A stretch of DNA of 64,000 nucleotides, taken from Hathewaya proteolytica DSM 3090 (GTDB lineage Bacteria; Bacillota; Clostridia; Clostridiales; Clostridiaceae). The notes under the pieces were generated by a model. It did not search any database. It had not been told where the DNA came from and saw only the letters and a list, made by a program, of their open reading frames with translations. Where the stretch lies: NCBI RefSeq assembly GCF_900142225.1, contig NZ_FRAD01000006.1, forward strand, positions 1 through 64,000, given 5' to 3'. Below, in pieces: positions 1 through 8,414 of this stretch. The stretch's first letter is position 1. Every line of letters starts with the position of its first letter. Position numbers and translations under genes: made by a program.

Positions 1-2
1 AA

Positions 3-254
3 AAAGCAAGTAAAAGAATATACAATTTAATAAATGAAGTATGCTCAGGCATTGTTACAAATGAGAAACTAGAAACAATAACAGAGATGATTACTTTAAC
101 GGCGTCAGATGTAAATAAGAAGGTAAAGAAAAGTAAGTATTATCCTATACAACAAGCAAGAATACCATTTACAGGCTACGCCATAACTAATGGACGAAAA
201 GCTATACAAGATTTTTTTAAGGAAAGAAGTTTTAGTGAGCTTATTTATAGATAG
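3..254 (+). CDS. C-terminal fragment of an unidentified protein, cut by the left edge
   Basis: An open frame enters from the left edge and ends at TAG (252-254), giving 83 visible residues without a start. The tail is basic and ends in FKERSFSELIYR. I recognise no family. The DNA just downstream looks like an insertion-sequence end and breaks the next gene, so a transposase-associated protein is possible. That rests only on position. Confidence 0.35.
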   Translation, partial: KASKRIYNLINEVCSGIVTNEKLETITEMITLTASDVNKKVKKSKYYPIQQARIPFTGYAITNGRKAIQDFFKERSFSELIYR

Positions 255-380
255 TATGAGAATTTTAGCTAAAAATTGACGGGATAAGTGTTCCCCTTTT
301 AGGCTTCAATCGAAACTCTTCGGGGGTAAAAATTTAACTGAACTTATAATGGGGAAATTAGGAATACAAAATTGCCCACT
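255..380. mobile_element. Possible insertion-sequence end
   Basis: This stretch lies between a gene end on the plus strand and the broken 3' end of a methyltransferase gene on the minus strand. It carries short G-rich repeats (GGGGGTAAAAATTTAA near 314, GGGGAAATTAGG near 351) followed by TTAACTTGACA. Repeated short motifs near the tip are known from IS21-like elements. Assignment to that family is only a guess, because the inverted partner end lies outside the window. Confidence 0.3.
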
Positions 381-1028
381 TTAACTTGACACAAACTTCT
401 TTCCCACTAAACTTGATGAAGTAACAGGATCAGCTATTGAAACTCCAACGCCCAAATTAGCTAATTCTTTTATGTACCTATTATTAGATTCAGTCACTAG
501 CTCCATGAGTTGCTTTACTTTTTCAGGATATTTAATAATCCACCTTAATAAATTTTCAGCACCTACCAAACATGTAGCAACGCTAAAAGGACCAGCGATT
601 CCCCCACCAACACTCACTTCATTGCCAATGGCATCCATAGTCATCCTTAAAGCTTTTAGACACAAAGGTAATCTGCCATCTTTCTGTGGATCAGCTATTT
701 TTAACTTATCTATATCATTAATCTCTTTAACTGCTGGTTCCTCAACATATGGAATAGAATTTTTAGGATACTTGATTTTAGAACCCATGGCTTCCCCCAT
801 TCCACGTAACGTTGTAGCTATGGATTCAGAATCCGAACCAAATTCTCTAAAAGAGTTAATTGCTACATTTGCCATTATCTCAGCTGAATTGCTGTATTCA
901 TCTAAACCATATCCAAATGAAGGTGCTATTGCTTCACCTAGCGAAAGAGAAATAGGAATTCTGTCAATTTTTTCGCCTTTGCTAAATGCAATCATTCTCT
1001 CTTTGTGTGTCATTTGATCTTTAAACAT
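381..1028 (-). pseudogene. Truncated uroporphyrinogen decarboxylase/MtaA-type methyltransferase
   Basis: The N-terminus (MTHKERMIAFSKGEKIDRIP) and the motif ADPVTSSS are typical of the uroporphyrinogen decarboxylase superfamily, in particular the corrinoid-dependent MtaA/MtbA/CmuA methyltransferases. Those enzymes move methyl groups between corrinoid proteins and thiols. The start is supported by GGGGGAG 7 bases upstream. Family members are about 330 to 350 residues. This one stops at 215, just after the conserved ADP motif, in DNA that looks like an insertion-sequence end. The C-terminal part of the barrel, with the zinc-thiol ligands, is missing, so I call it broken. Confidence 0.7.
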
Positions 1029-1465
1029 TTTTACTCCCCCTTTAAACTTTTTAACTTTACTCCTTGTAGCTTTAGCTACCTATAAATCGATAGCTTGTAT
1101 CAATAAAATAAAATTAAATTAGACAAAATTAAATCAGTCTTAAAGATTTCATTAAGTTATATTTCTAGTATTTTATTCAATATTTTGTCATTTTACTAGT
1201 ATATCATTTAAACTTATGGTAGTCCAATCGATTATATCTATTGTTATTTGTAAAGCTATATTTTTTTGTAATTTATAATTGGGTATATAAATTGTAAAGT
1301 ACACTCAGTTAAGTTAGGCAAAGAAGGTTTAACCAAGGATTCATAGTGACAAAACCTTTATGAATAATCATATCTATACACTGAAACACCTCAAAAAAGG
1401 TGCTTTGTTTAAACATTGGCGCTTTAAATTATCTACTGTACTTCATCCTTATTATATTGACTACC
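1029..1465. other. Intergenic stretch with one small hairpin
   Basis: I see no gene here. It is very AT-rich. At 1386-1403 CACCT pairs with AGGTG across a short A-rich loop and is followed by TTTGTTT on the plus strand. This could be a weak terminator for the sigma/anti-sigma operon that ends at 1466. Confidence 0.4.
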
Positions 1466-2368
1466 CTATTTTTTAGGATTTCTCCTTTTGGCTTTGTAAA
1501 GAATTTCTCCTGTCAACATAGCAAAATAAAATACTATAGCCACAAGCATGATAATACAAAAATCCCGTTGAGATGAATAAGTCGTAAAGTCAATTCCTTT
1601 TATGCAAAGATGAGCTGCCATGTAGGAAATTGGAAACAATATAGTTCTATCAATCCACACAATTATAACTGACTTATTTTTCAATAAGAATCGTGCCATT
1701 GCCAGTACAACAAAGGCAAGAAAGGCTAATATAAAATACGGCATTAAAATTAGTCTTGGCAATGTTACAGTATTCTCACCAGCATTTTCATTCACCCCAT
1801 AAATTAGTACATCTTCGGAACCATCGTTTTGAGCATAGAAAATTTGGATTTTATTTTCACTGCTAAAAGGTATAACCATATTTTGTTTTCCATGATTAGA
1901 TGAATATAAGTCCCAAGTTGTAGTCCATGCATTTATGCGATAAACCTCTGTTTCTGTCTCACTATTAAACTCTTTGATACAGCTATAGCCTGTCACCTTA
2001 TCATCAAAGCCTATGATAATCTTTCCCTTATGGTTATCAATAATATCCAATAAACTATTAGAATAAGGGAAAAATTTAGGTGTTGTCAAAACTCCAAAAA
2101 CGACGACTACTATAGAACACACTAGCGTTACTGTAAAAAAAATAGTCTGTAGGAGTTTGATAAATAACTCCTTTTTTATTCTCTTTAACGGAGCAATGTC
2201 AGTATCAGGGATAAATTCTGTAGTTTTTCTCATATGCTCAAATTCCTCATGACATTCTTCACAATGTTCAAGATGATCACTGACGAATTCTCGTGTCTCC
2301 GCACTTACCATGTCTTCTACATAAAGTGGAAGGATGTCTTTAATTAAATTACATTTATTGCTCATCAT
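1466..2368 (-). CDS. Membrane anti-sigma factor with zinc-finger N-terminus
   Basis: This 300-residue protein probably holds the neighbouring ECF sigma factor inactive at the membrane. Residues about 5 to 45 form a zf-HC2-type anti-sigma domain with the H-x3-C-x2-C signature (HLEHCEEC). One hydrophobic segment follows near residues 68-93, then an extracytoplasmic stretch, then three more hydrophobic segments near 205-228, 238-258 and 270-290. The gene overlaps the sigma gene by 14 bases, which suggests translational coupling. The extracellular part may sense a cell-envelope signal, but nothing in it shows which. Confidence 0.8.
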   Translation of the reverse strand: MMSNKCNLIKDILPLYVEDMVSAETREFVSDHLEHCEECHEEFEHMRKTTEFIPDTDIAPLKRIKKELFIKLLQTIFFTVTLVCSIVVVVFGVLTTPKFFPYSNSLLDIIDNHKGKIIIGFDDKVTGYSCIKEFNSETETEVYRINAWTTTWDLYSSNHGKQNMVIPFSSENKIQIFYAQNDGSEDVLIYGVNENAGENTVTLPRLILMPYFILAFLAFVVLAMARFLLKNKSVIIVWIDRTILFPISYMAAHLCIKGIDFTTYSSQRDFCIIMLVAIVFYFAMLTGEILYKAKRRNPKK

Positions 2369-2867
2369 GGTCCTCCATTTGTTTTAATATTTTATTTCTT
2401 GCTCGGTGATAAGTGACGCAAGCCCAGTTCTCTGTTTTTTGAAAAATATCTGCAATTTGTTTGAAACTTAACTCCCCAAAAACCCGCAGCATAAAAATTT
2501 CTTTATATGGTTCAGCTAAGTTATGCAGCAATGTATGTATTTCTATAGCATCATATTGATTTAATATTTGTTCTTCAATATTATCTTTATGTTCTGGAAA
2601 ATCAATAACATCAAGATCATCAATGTCCACAATGCGCTGCTGCTTTTTCAAATAAGAAAAGCAACAGTTTTTTGCAATTTGGCAAAGCCAAACCCGTATA
2701 TCTGCTTCACCACGAAAATTATCTATTGAACGCATCGCTTTGAAAAAAGTTTCGCTTGTAATCTCCTCTGCAATGCCTTCATCTTTTGACAGCTTTTTGA
2801 GAAAAAGAAATACATCATTAAAGTATCTTATATAAATCTTCTCAAATTCTTTTCCGAACTCTGCCAC
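2355..2867 (-). CDS. ECF-type RNA polymerase sigma factor
   Basis: This 170-residue protein has the two-domain layout of ECF sigma factors. Region 2 lies at about residues 10-75 (promoter -10 contact; EEITSETFFKAMR is typical). Region 4 is a helix-turn-helix at about 115-165 (LRVFGELSFKQIADIF). The start is GTG preceded by GGGGGTG with good spacing. It forms an operon with the membrane anti-sigma factor. It probably directs a small stress or envelope regulon. No autoregulatory promoter was identified. Confidence 0.9.
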   Translation of the reverse strand: MAEFGKEFEKIYIRYFNDVFLFLKKLSKDEGIAEEITSETFFKAMRSIDNFRGEADIRVWLCQIAKNCCFSYLKKQQRIVDIDDLDVIDFPEHKDNIEEQILNQYDAIEIHTLLHNLAEPYKEIFMLRVFGELSFKQIADIFQKTENWACVTYHRARNKILKQMEDHDEQ

Positions 2868-3096
2868 CTTCTCACCCCCTCACCTATAAGACGTCCTTCC
2901 TTTAATAATCTTACAAGTTTTTTTATTTTCTTTTTTCTACCTCTATATAATCAAATATATCTAGGCATTCTGTAATTACTAATATATATATTATAGACCT
3001 TTGAGACAATAATAGTTGGTGCGTAAATATAAACTTTAAATCCCTTTAACTTAGCCGCCTTGTTAGGTGGATATATAAAAATACTAGAATAAAAAA

Positions 3097-3132
3097 AGCC
3101 GCTTACTCCTTTTATAGAAGAGTAAGTGGCTT
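3097..3132 (-). terminator. Rho-independent terminator after the DUF169 gene
   Basis: AAGCCGCTTACTC (3097-3109) pairs with GAGTAAGTGGCTT (3120-3132) with one G-U type mismatch. On the minus strand the stem is followed by a run of T. It lies downstream of the DUF169 gene. The rest of the 2868-3222 gap holds no gene that I can see. Confidence 0.8.
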
Positions 3133-3222
3133 AGTTATCGTGCCTTAAGTGTATTAAATTTTTACTCTATTTAAAGATGCATTTATGGCATTGAAAATAT
3201 GTCCAACCTCATAGGTATTAAT

Positions 3223-3963
3223 TTATTTTTTTAGATAATATGCAGTTCCAAAAGTTATTTCTGTATCCTCAATAATATTTGAACCATTCTTTTTAATTAT
3301 TGTTTTCTTCATGTCATCCGGTTCAATGGTATTTATTGTTTTAATAAGCCCTTCTAAAATAGCGTCTGATATTTCCCACGATATTCCACACATCATCTCA
3401 TTTTTTTCCCATTTAGCACTATGTCTAGTTCCTGCACAAAGCATACTTAAATCCATACTTTTCGTCATAATTGGCTTAGCTGTTGACTCATAACAAACAG
3501 CTTGGTTACCTGCTATGTCATAGTTCTGTTTTAATCCAAATTCATAAGAATAAGCCTGAGATAACCTCATAGCGTAATACGGTTCACAAACAATTATAAT
3601 AACATCAGGATTTTCACCAACAAATTTGTTTAATGGTTTAGCGACTACACCATAGGTTTTCTCTTCAAATACTAGCATATCATTCATAACCTCTTTAGAA
3701 ATCTCCATGCTTTTATGAAGACCAAATGTATATACCCACTCTCCATCATAAAATCCTTCTGGCAAATCATGATATCTAAAAGTAGTCCCTGAACCAGAAC
3801 AAGCAAAATTTTCTCCTCTAATCTTTAATGATTTTCCTGTCATAGCAGATTTAATGAATACGCAATATATCATGTCTTTTTTTATATCTTGTGCATCTTG
3901 TTTTAAATACTCTTCCTCAGTCTTTAAGAACTTTACCCCTATTATCTCCCTGTTTAGAGACAA
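3223..3963 (-). CDS. DUF169 family protein
   Basis: The N-terminal REIIGVKFLKTEEEY matches the start of the DUF169 family, whose members are usually around 230-260 residues and have no settled function. Several are found near corrinoid or C1 metabolism genes. The Cys-rich points (CVF near residue 35, CSGSGTT near 54, CAGTRH near 178) are typical of the family. The start used here is TTG without a clear ribosome binding site. An in-frame stop lies about 40 bases upstream and no ATG lies between, so the 5' end may be slightly eroded. Confidence 0.7.
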   Translation of the reverse strand: MSLNREIIGVKFLKTEEEYLKQDAQDIKKDMIYCVFIKSAMTGKSLKIRGENFACSGSGTTFRYHDLPEGFYDGEWVYTFGLHKSMEISKEVMNDMLVFEEKTYGVVAKPLNKFVGENPDVIIIVCEPYYAMRLSQAYSYEFGLKQNYDIAGNQAVCYESTAKPIMTKSMDLSMLCAGTRHSAKWEKNEMMCGISWEISDAILEGLIKTINTIEPDDMKKTIIKKNGSNIIEDTEITFGTAYYLKK

Positions 3964-4046
3964 AACAGTATTCCATAAATCATATCTCTTTTATTAATTT
4001 TTCCCGAGATAGAACCAGTATATAAACTCACTGGACTGAGGGGAGG

Positions 4047-4154
4047 CTACTTATTCAAATCAAAATGCTGTATAACAGTATCAGAAAAACTTGTAGACAC
4101 CCATTTGTCTACTTCCTCTGGTGTGTTAAACTCCCTAAACTCTTCCAAAAGCAC
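4047..4154 (-). CDS. Possible 35-residue peptide or gene remnant
   Basis: A GTG-started frame preceded by AGGAG encodes MLLEEFREFNTPEEVDKWV and continues to a TAG stop. The acidic, codon-like composition suggests real coding history. The motif EFNTPEEVDKW resembles the N-terminus of some toxin-domain proteins, so this may be a leftover 5' end. I do not assign a function. The rest of the 3964-4389 gap shows no gene. Confidence 0.35.
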   Translation of the reverse strand: MLLEEFREFNTPEEVDKWVSTSFSDTVIQHFDLNK

Positions 4155-4331
4155 AACTCCTCAAATTTAATTTTTATATATCTTTATTATACAACAAATT
4201 TCATTATATTTCCAATAGATTATGCATTATTATATAAGACACGAACTAATTTGACAGTTGATTTAACTTTATATCAAAAAATTAAATTTTCATGTCCCTA
4301 TCTTTATAGCACAAAATACTGCATTGGTAAA

Positions 4332-4374
4332 AAGGCTAAGTTATGGATCATTAATTGACCTACAACTTAGCCTT
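4332..4374 (-). terminator. Terminator after fic
   Basis: AAGGCTAAGTT (4332-4342) and AACTTAGCCTT (4364-4374) form a perfect 11 bp stem. On the minus strand the stem is followed by TTTTTACC. It lies 16 bases beyond the fic stop codon. Confidence 0.8.
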
Positions 4375-4389
4375 CATACTATTACATAT

Positions 4390-5106
4390 TTACTTCTCTT
4401 TCACATACTCATGTGGGCGCTCCACATAATCTTTAACCTTATACTCTCCAATGCTTTCATAGTTTCCAGCGACAGTAGTGGAAACATCATCCTCATTAAG
4501 GCTGTCGCCTAATATTGCATCGGAAAAGATTCTTTCAAGATATTCGTGTTTTGAGTACATTCCTTGAGATGCCCACACCAAGGCATTTCTCACATAAGCT
4601 GAATGAGTTTTAAAGAGCTCATGGTTTACCTCAAATCCGAGGTGTTTTGCCAGTAGCACAGCAAATACAATACAAGTTCTAGTGTTACCCTCTCTAAAAG
4701 GGTGTATCTGCCAGATTGTTGCTATAATTCTCTCTAAGCGAAACACGATATCCTTATCATTGCTGTCTGTTCTTTTCAGTTTCTTTACTTCCTTCATTAC
4801 AGCATCAAGCTCTTTCTTAATCTGTTTCGGGAAAGTATATCTAACCGTATCTCCTCCCAGTACATCTTCATATTTAGCAATTTGAATTGTACGGAACTCA
4901 CCAGCCCAATCGTATATTTGTCCAAAAATATTTGAGTGAATATCTTGCAATGTTTTTGTATCAAAAACTTTATAAGATTGGTTATAGACGGCAAGCATAG
5001 ATAAGTTTGTTATATCTGCCTCGGCTCTACTTAATAAATCATGGTCTTTGATATTGGCGAGATTTTTTAATATATCTACATCATCATATAAATAAGGATC
5101 CCTCAT
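4390..5106 (-). CDS. fic: Fic family protein (AMP-transferase-like toxin)
   Basis: This 238-residue protein has the Fic active-site motif HPFREGNTRT at about residues 144-153. The family consensus is HPFx[D/E]GN[G/K]R. The His deprotonates the target hydroxyl and the acidic residue binds the metal. Fic enzymes move AMP or another nucleotide moiety from a nucleotide onto a target protein. The substitution GNTR for GNGR still leaves the last Arg. The gene lies one base after the candidate antitoxin gene, as in a toxin-antitoxin operon. The target cannot be read from the sequence. Confidence 0.85.
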   Translation of the reverse strand: MRDPYLYDDVDILKNLANIKDHDLLSRAEADITNLSMLAVYNQSYKVFDTKTLQDIHSNIFGQIYDWAGEFRTIQIAKYEDVLGGDTVRYTFPKQIKKELDAVMKEVKKLKRTDSNDKDIVFRLERIIATIWQIHPFREGNTRTCIVFAVLLAKHLGFEVNHELFKTHSAYVRNALVWASQGMYSKHEYLERIFSDAILGDSLNEDDVSTTVAGNYESIGEYKVKDYVERPHEYVKEK

Positions 5107-5107
5107 C

Positions 5108-5632
5108 TTACACCTCCGCTGTAAAGCCGTACATATTTAATGTGGATTGAAATATAGAAATGAAGGATTCATCGCCAACCTTCCATTTAGCAATATTCCG
5201 CTCTGTAGTTTCACTAGCATATACACCCTCAATGGCATTTAGTGCGTTGGCAAAAGATGCACTACGTTCTTTTTGCACATCATTTAGTGAATCCATTCCA
5301 CAAGATAATTTAAGGAGGGTAAGGTGTCTGGCAATATTTTTATCAATCAATTTGGCTGCCTGTTCCAGCTGTTTTAAGCGTGCTTCAATTTTAGGAAGTT
5401 CAGCTTTATATTTCTGGCAAAGCTCAACTTGTTCTTTTATAGTATCAACTTCATTTTCTTTTAGATACTTGCTTACTATTTTTCCATTTACTCTATTTTG
5501 TATATAGTAATATTGTTTTTCTTTAATGGTTTTCGTAGAAATATATCCCTCAGGAAGAGAAGGGAGTGTTTTCTCAATTTCATTTTTCTTTAATAAAAGC
5601 TCTTGGTATTCATTTATAATAATAGCTGACAT
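5108..5632 (-). CDS. Candidate antitoxin upstream of fic (DUF6788-like)
   Basis: This 174-residue protein starts after GAGGTGATAAGGA. Residues about 5-105 are charged and predicted to be helical and coiled. A C-terminal segment (NALNAIEGVYAS, about 128-139) contains an A-I-E-G element that resembles the inhibitory-helix region of Fic modules, although the usual Ser/Thr four residues before the Glu is absent. The gene directly precedes fic. Position and motif together suggest an antitoxin. The function is inferred, not shown. Confidence 0.55.
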   Translation of the reverse strand: MSAIIINEYQELLLKKNEIEKTLPSLPEGYISTKTIKEKQYYYIQNRVNGKIVSKYLKENEVDTIKEQVELCQKYKAELPKIEARLKQLEQAAKLIDKNIARHLTLLKLSCGMDSLNDVQKERSASFANALNAIEGVYASETTERNIAKWKVGDESFISIFQSTLNMYGFTAEV

Positions 5633-5661
5633 TCCTTATCACCTCACTATTTAGTATAATT

Positions 5662-5690
5662 ATTATATCATATATTAACCTAATTATCAA
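5662..5690 (-). promoter_or_regulatory. Promoter of the fic operon
   Basis: On the minus strand TTGATA (5685-5690) and TATAAT (5662-5667) are separated by exactly 17 bases. The ribosome binding site GAGGTG and the ATG at 5632 follow. A GGTTAACC palindrome just upstream and a second TTAACC in the spacer may be operator half-sites for autoregulation. Confidence 0.75.
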
Positions 5691-5734
5691 CATTGTATTC
5701 ATTTGTAGGTTAACCAGTGCGTGATATTTTTTAG

Positions 5735-6142
5735 CTACGACTGGGAAATAATATTGCCATTTTTAATTAGAATACAATCTTTAATACAATAAGTAGGAAT
5801 ACCACTTTTAAAAATCGATTTTTCAATACTATCGATAGTATCTTCATATCTATCCAAATCGCTTTTAGATTTACAGATAAGTAAATCAAGCTTATCTTGG
5901 TTATGCAAATCAAAGATTTTTCTCATTCTATGACTTCCTCTTTGAAAACTTTTTTCGTTTGTAAAGAAACCAACTAAATCGAAAAACTTCATTCGACTTA
6001 GAACCTTATCTGTGGAATGTATGACGAGATTACTGAAGTTGTTTGGGATAAAAAATGCTACTTTAATGTTTCTTCTTTTTATCCCAAGGCTACTTTGAAA
6101 TTTAAACACCGTGGGAATAACAGTTATACTTTTGCAGCTCAT
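5735..6142 (-). CDS. Resolvase-fold-like protein lacking catalytic residues
   Basis: The start at MSCKSITV is chosen because AAGGAGGG lies 5 bases upstream. The product is 135 residues. The C-terminal half (MRKIFDLHNQDKLDLLICKS, then SDLDRYEDTIDSIE) lines up by eye with the serine-recombinase segment FxxMIxDCxxGKIDxxITKSxSRFxRNTVDSL. The N-terminal Y-x-R-V-S active-site segment is not present. The SRFxR arginines are replaced by SDLDR. It is probably a catalytically inactive relative. It may be a directionality or accessory factor for the neighbouring recombinase at 6.6 kb, but that is inference. Confidence 0.5.
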   Translation of the reverse strand: MSCKSITVIPTVFKFQSSLGIKRRNIKVAFFIPNNFSNLVIHSTDKVLSRMKFFDLVGFFTNEKSFQRGSHRMRKIFDLHNQDKLDLLICKSKSDLDRYEDTIDSIEKSIFKSGIPTYCIKDCILIKNGNIISQS

Positions 6143-6228
6143 AGTAACCCTCCTTGCTATGCTCATATTTTTTTATAAAAAGACTTGATATTTTAAAACT
6201 AACATTTGTGAAATATCTAGGCAGAAAA

Positions 6229-6412
6229 AATAGTCAGAGGATCATTATAGAATCCGCTGACTATTTGACTATTTCCTATTCAGTTTTATGGGTGAAATCT
6301 CGAAAGTTACCTATGTCATCTATATTTTTGCTTAATTTTAGCCCTCAAACAGATGACATTTTCACCCGTTTTTTCGCTCCAAAATCGGTCGAAAACCACT
6401 ATATATTGTGGT
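6229..6412. other. Hairpin-rich non-coding segment between two recombinase-like genes
   Basis: Three nested or adjacent inverted repeats are visible. AAATAGTCAG (6229-6238) pairs with CTGACTATTT (6257-6266). GGGTGAAA (6290-6297) and ATGTCATCT (6313-6321) both pair with the contiguous right arm AGATGACATTTTCACCC (6351-6367). ACCAC (6395-6399) pairs with GTGGT (6408-6412). The gap runs from 6143 to 6588 and holds no convincing gene. It could be a structured RNA, a recombination site region or a replication or transfer site. Confidence 0.5.
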
Positions 6413-6588
6413 ATAACCCTCGTTTTTTGCCTTGTCACCACAATACGTCATCATTATTATCGCTTCCACGTGAAATTGTTAGGCTATTTCACACTTTTAT
6501 AAAATACAGAAAAAACCTAGTGTTGTTAAGGTTTTAAGTCCATATTATCTACTCGACCTACTCTTTTTGATTAGGCTATTTTGAAAAT

Positions 6589-7521
6589 TCACTGTTTCGA
6601 ACTATATTTTTTACTTTTTCTCTGTAATCCATTTTCGCCTTTAATGACATTGCTTCTTTTAGTTTTTTCTATCTGCACAGCTTGAAATGTTTCCTTAGAA
6701 ATAATTGCTGGGTTGTTATCCTCACTTAAATAAACCGCTTCATGTTTTCCATTATCTAACAATTTTACACTATCCGTATATTTTTCGTTGCTAAGCATCA
6801 CATCAATTGTACGCTTGCTCCACTTATCTTTTCCAGTAGGAGATTTAACACCCAAATATTCCAACTCAGTAACTATATCAATAACACTTTTACCATGGAG
6901 GTACATCTCAAATATTTTCGTTACATTTTTAGCCTCATCGTCTTTAATAATCAGGTTGCCTTCTTTATCATGTACATATCCATAACATTTTCTGTTATAT
7001 AGCTTTGAGGTACCTTGTGCGGCACGTTGTTTTATTCCCCATTTAATGTTTTCACTTCTAGATTCATTTTCTGCCTGTGCAATAGCTTCAATAATAGATA
7101 CCATAAGATCAGTGTCAGTATCGGCAGTATCCAGACTCTCCTGTTCAAATATAACACGAACACCTAATGTCTTTAATTGATTCAAGGCACCAAGCGTATC
7201 AACCGTATCCCTACCAAATCTACTAATACTCTTGGTGAGTATTATTTCTAGATTATGGAACTTACAATCGTCCAGCATCCTTTCAAACTCTCTACGAGAA
7301 GAACCTGTTTTACTTGATGCAATATCCATATATACATCTACTAATAACCACTGCGGTGTAGCCGCTGTTAATCTTGTTAGTGCTGATACTTGTGCTGTTA
7401 GGCTTTTTAATTGGTCTACGCTATTTGTACTTACACAGCAATAAATACCAACCCGTTTTTCTCTTTTTAGAGGTTTCGCTGGTATGTAATTAACTTTTTT
7501 ATTCTCTGACACATTGCACAT
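6589..7521 (-). CDS. Large serine recombinase, truncated and with altered active-site Arg
   Basis: This 310-residue protein has a resolvase N-terminal domain (about 25-165) and the recombinase DNA-binding domain (about 175-290). The active-site segment reads YCCVST instead of YCRVST, so the serine is kept but the arginine that normally helps activate it is Cys. The downstream Arg region (ITKSISRFGRDTVD) is intact. Relatives of about 500-550 residues continue through a C4 zinc ribbon and coiled coil. This one stops at KKYSSKQ, exactly where the zinc ribbon would begin. It may be a decayed integrase or a specialised short form. Confidence 0.75.
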   Translation of the reverse strand: MCNVSENKKVNYIPAKPLKREKRVGIYCCVSTNSVDQLKSLTAQVSALTRLTAATPQWLLVDVYMDIASSKTGSSRREFERMLDDCKFHNLEIILTKSISRFGRDTVDTLGALNQLKTLGVRVIFEQESLDTADTDTDLMVSIIEAIAQAENESRSENIKWGIKQRAAQGTSKLYNRKCYGYVHDKEGNLIIKDDEAKNVTKIFEMYLHGKSVIDIVTELEYLGVKSPTGKDKWSKRTIDVMLSNEKYTDSVKLLDNGKHEAVYLSEDNNPAIISKETFQAVQIEKTKRSNVIKGENGLQRKSKKYSSKQ

Positions 7522-7559
7522 CCTAAATAATTCTAATCCAAAACTTAATTTAATTTATA

Positions 7560-7883
7560 CTATCTCTCTATAAATCTATTTACAGTTTCCTTCAGCTCAT
7601 CACTGAACTCTTCGAGATTCTCAAAACTAATCGCACTATCACTTATAAGAGAAATAATGTTATTAATAAGGTTTGAACGACTAATTTCTAATTGAACACC
7701 AGTCTTTTTCCTATCTTCCTTTATTCTCTTATCCAGCTTCCAAAACTTTTCTGATGGATTAGTATCTTCACTTAGTAAGTTTATATACTCTTTATTTAGC
7801 CTATCCATATATGATTCTTGCCAATCAGCAACTTTGTTTTTAAAAAGTGTCCAGTCTCTTTTTGTAAATCCCTGCTCTTGCAA
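7560..7883 (-). CDS. Small helical protein of unknown function
   Basis: This 107-residue, highly charged protein is all-helical in appearance. It starts at TTG, 8 bases after AAAGGGAGG. Similar small proteins occur in clostridial mobile elements, but I know no function. It lies just upstream of the truncated recombinase, on the same strand and probably in the same transcript. Confidence 0.6.
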   Translation of the reverse strand: MQEQGFTKRDWTLFKNKVADWQESYMDRLNKEYINLLSEDTNPSEKFWKLDKRIKEDRKKTGVQLEISRSNLINNIISLISDSAISFENLEEFSDELKETVNRFIER

Positions 7884-7986
7884 AACCCAAAACCTCCCTT
7901 TAAATTCCTACTTAGTTGTTCAATATACATCTTGATAATATCGGTCTTTAGAGTTAATATGTGACACTACCAAAGGAGGTATCATC

Positions 7987-8382
7987 ATGAATAAAAAACT
8001 AATATTACACGTTTCCATTTGCTTTGAAAGTTGTTCATCAGTAGTAAGGAAAGAACTAAAAAAGCAATTAGCCAATTATGCTCAGCAACAAGATCGACGC
8101 ATCACTTATGCAGATATTTGCATTGATGCTCTTCATTTTCAGGAAGAAAAAAGATTGCAACAGGAAATGCTTTATGATGCTGTCGTAACAAGTGAAATCA
8201 TAAGAACATTAGCTAATGCTAAGCAAATATATACCTTCGCCGCCCTACTAATCAGCCTTACTTTACAGCGATTATATAAAGATAACCCCGATTATAAAAG
8301 CGAAGATTGGATGTTGATATCTTTTACTCCATCAAAAGAGAATCCAAATATCTATAACATTGGGTGTTCAATCGGTCTGTAA
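7987..8382 (+). CDS. Conserved-looking hypothetical protein
   Basis: This 131-residue protein is one of the few plus-strand genes. It has a strong ribosome binding site (AAAGGAGG, 7 bases before ATG) and a terminator after it. The middle (FQEEKRLQQEMLYDAVVTSE) is helical. The C-terminus (WMLISFTPSKENPNIYNIG) looks like beta strands. No family is recognised. Being divergent from the minus-strand recombinase unit, it may have its own promoter in 7884-7986. Confidence 0.6.
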   Translation: MNKKLILHVSICFESCSSVVRKELKKQLANYAQQQDRRITYADICIDALHFQEEKRLQQEMLYDAVVTSEIIRTLANAKQIYTFAALLISLTLQRLYKDNPDYKSEDWMLISFTPSKENPNIYNIGCSIGL

Positions 8383-8395
8383 TTCCTTCAAGACT

Positions 8396-8414
8396 AATCA
8401 TCATTTTGATGATT
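8396..8414 (+). terminator. Terminator of the 131-residue gene
   Basis: AATCATC (8396-8402) pairs with GATGATT (8408-8414) across ATTTT. A TTATTATAT tail follows. It begins 14 bases after the stop codon. Confidence 0.65.

Noticed and set aside
4065..4512. Plus-strand frames before fic
   Set aside because: They run through the fic terminator hairpin and the fic 3' end antisense, without translation signals.
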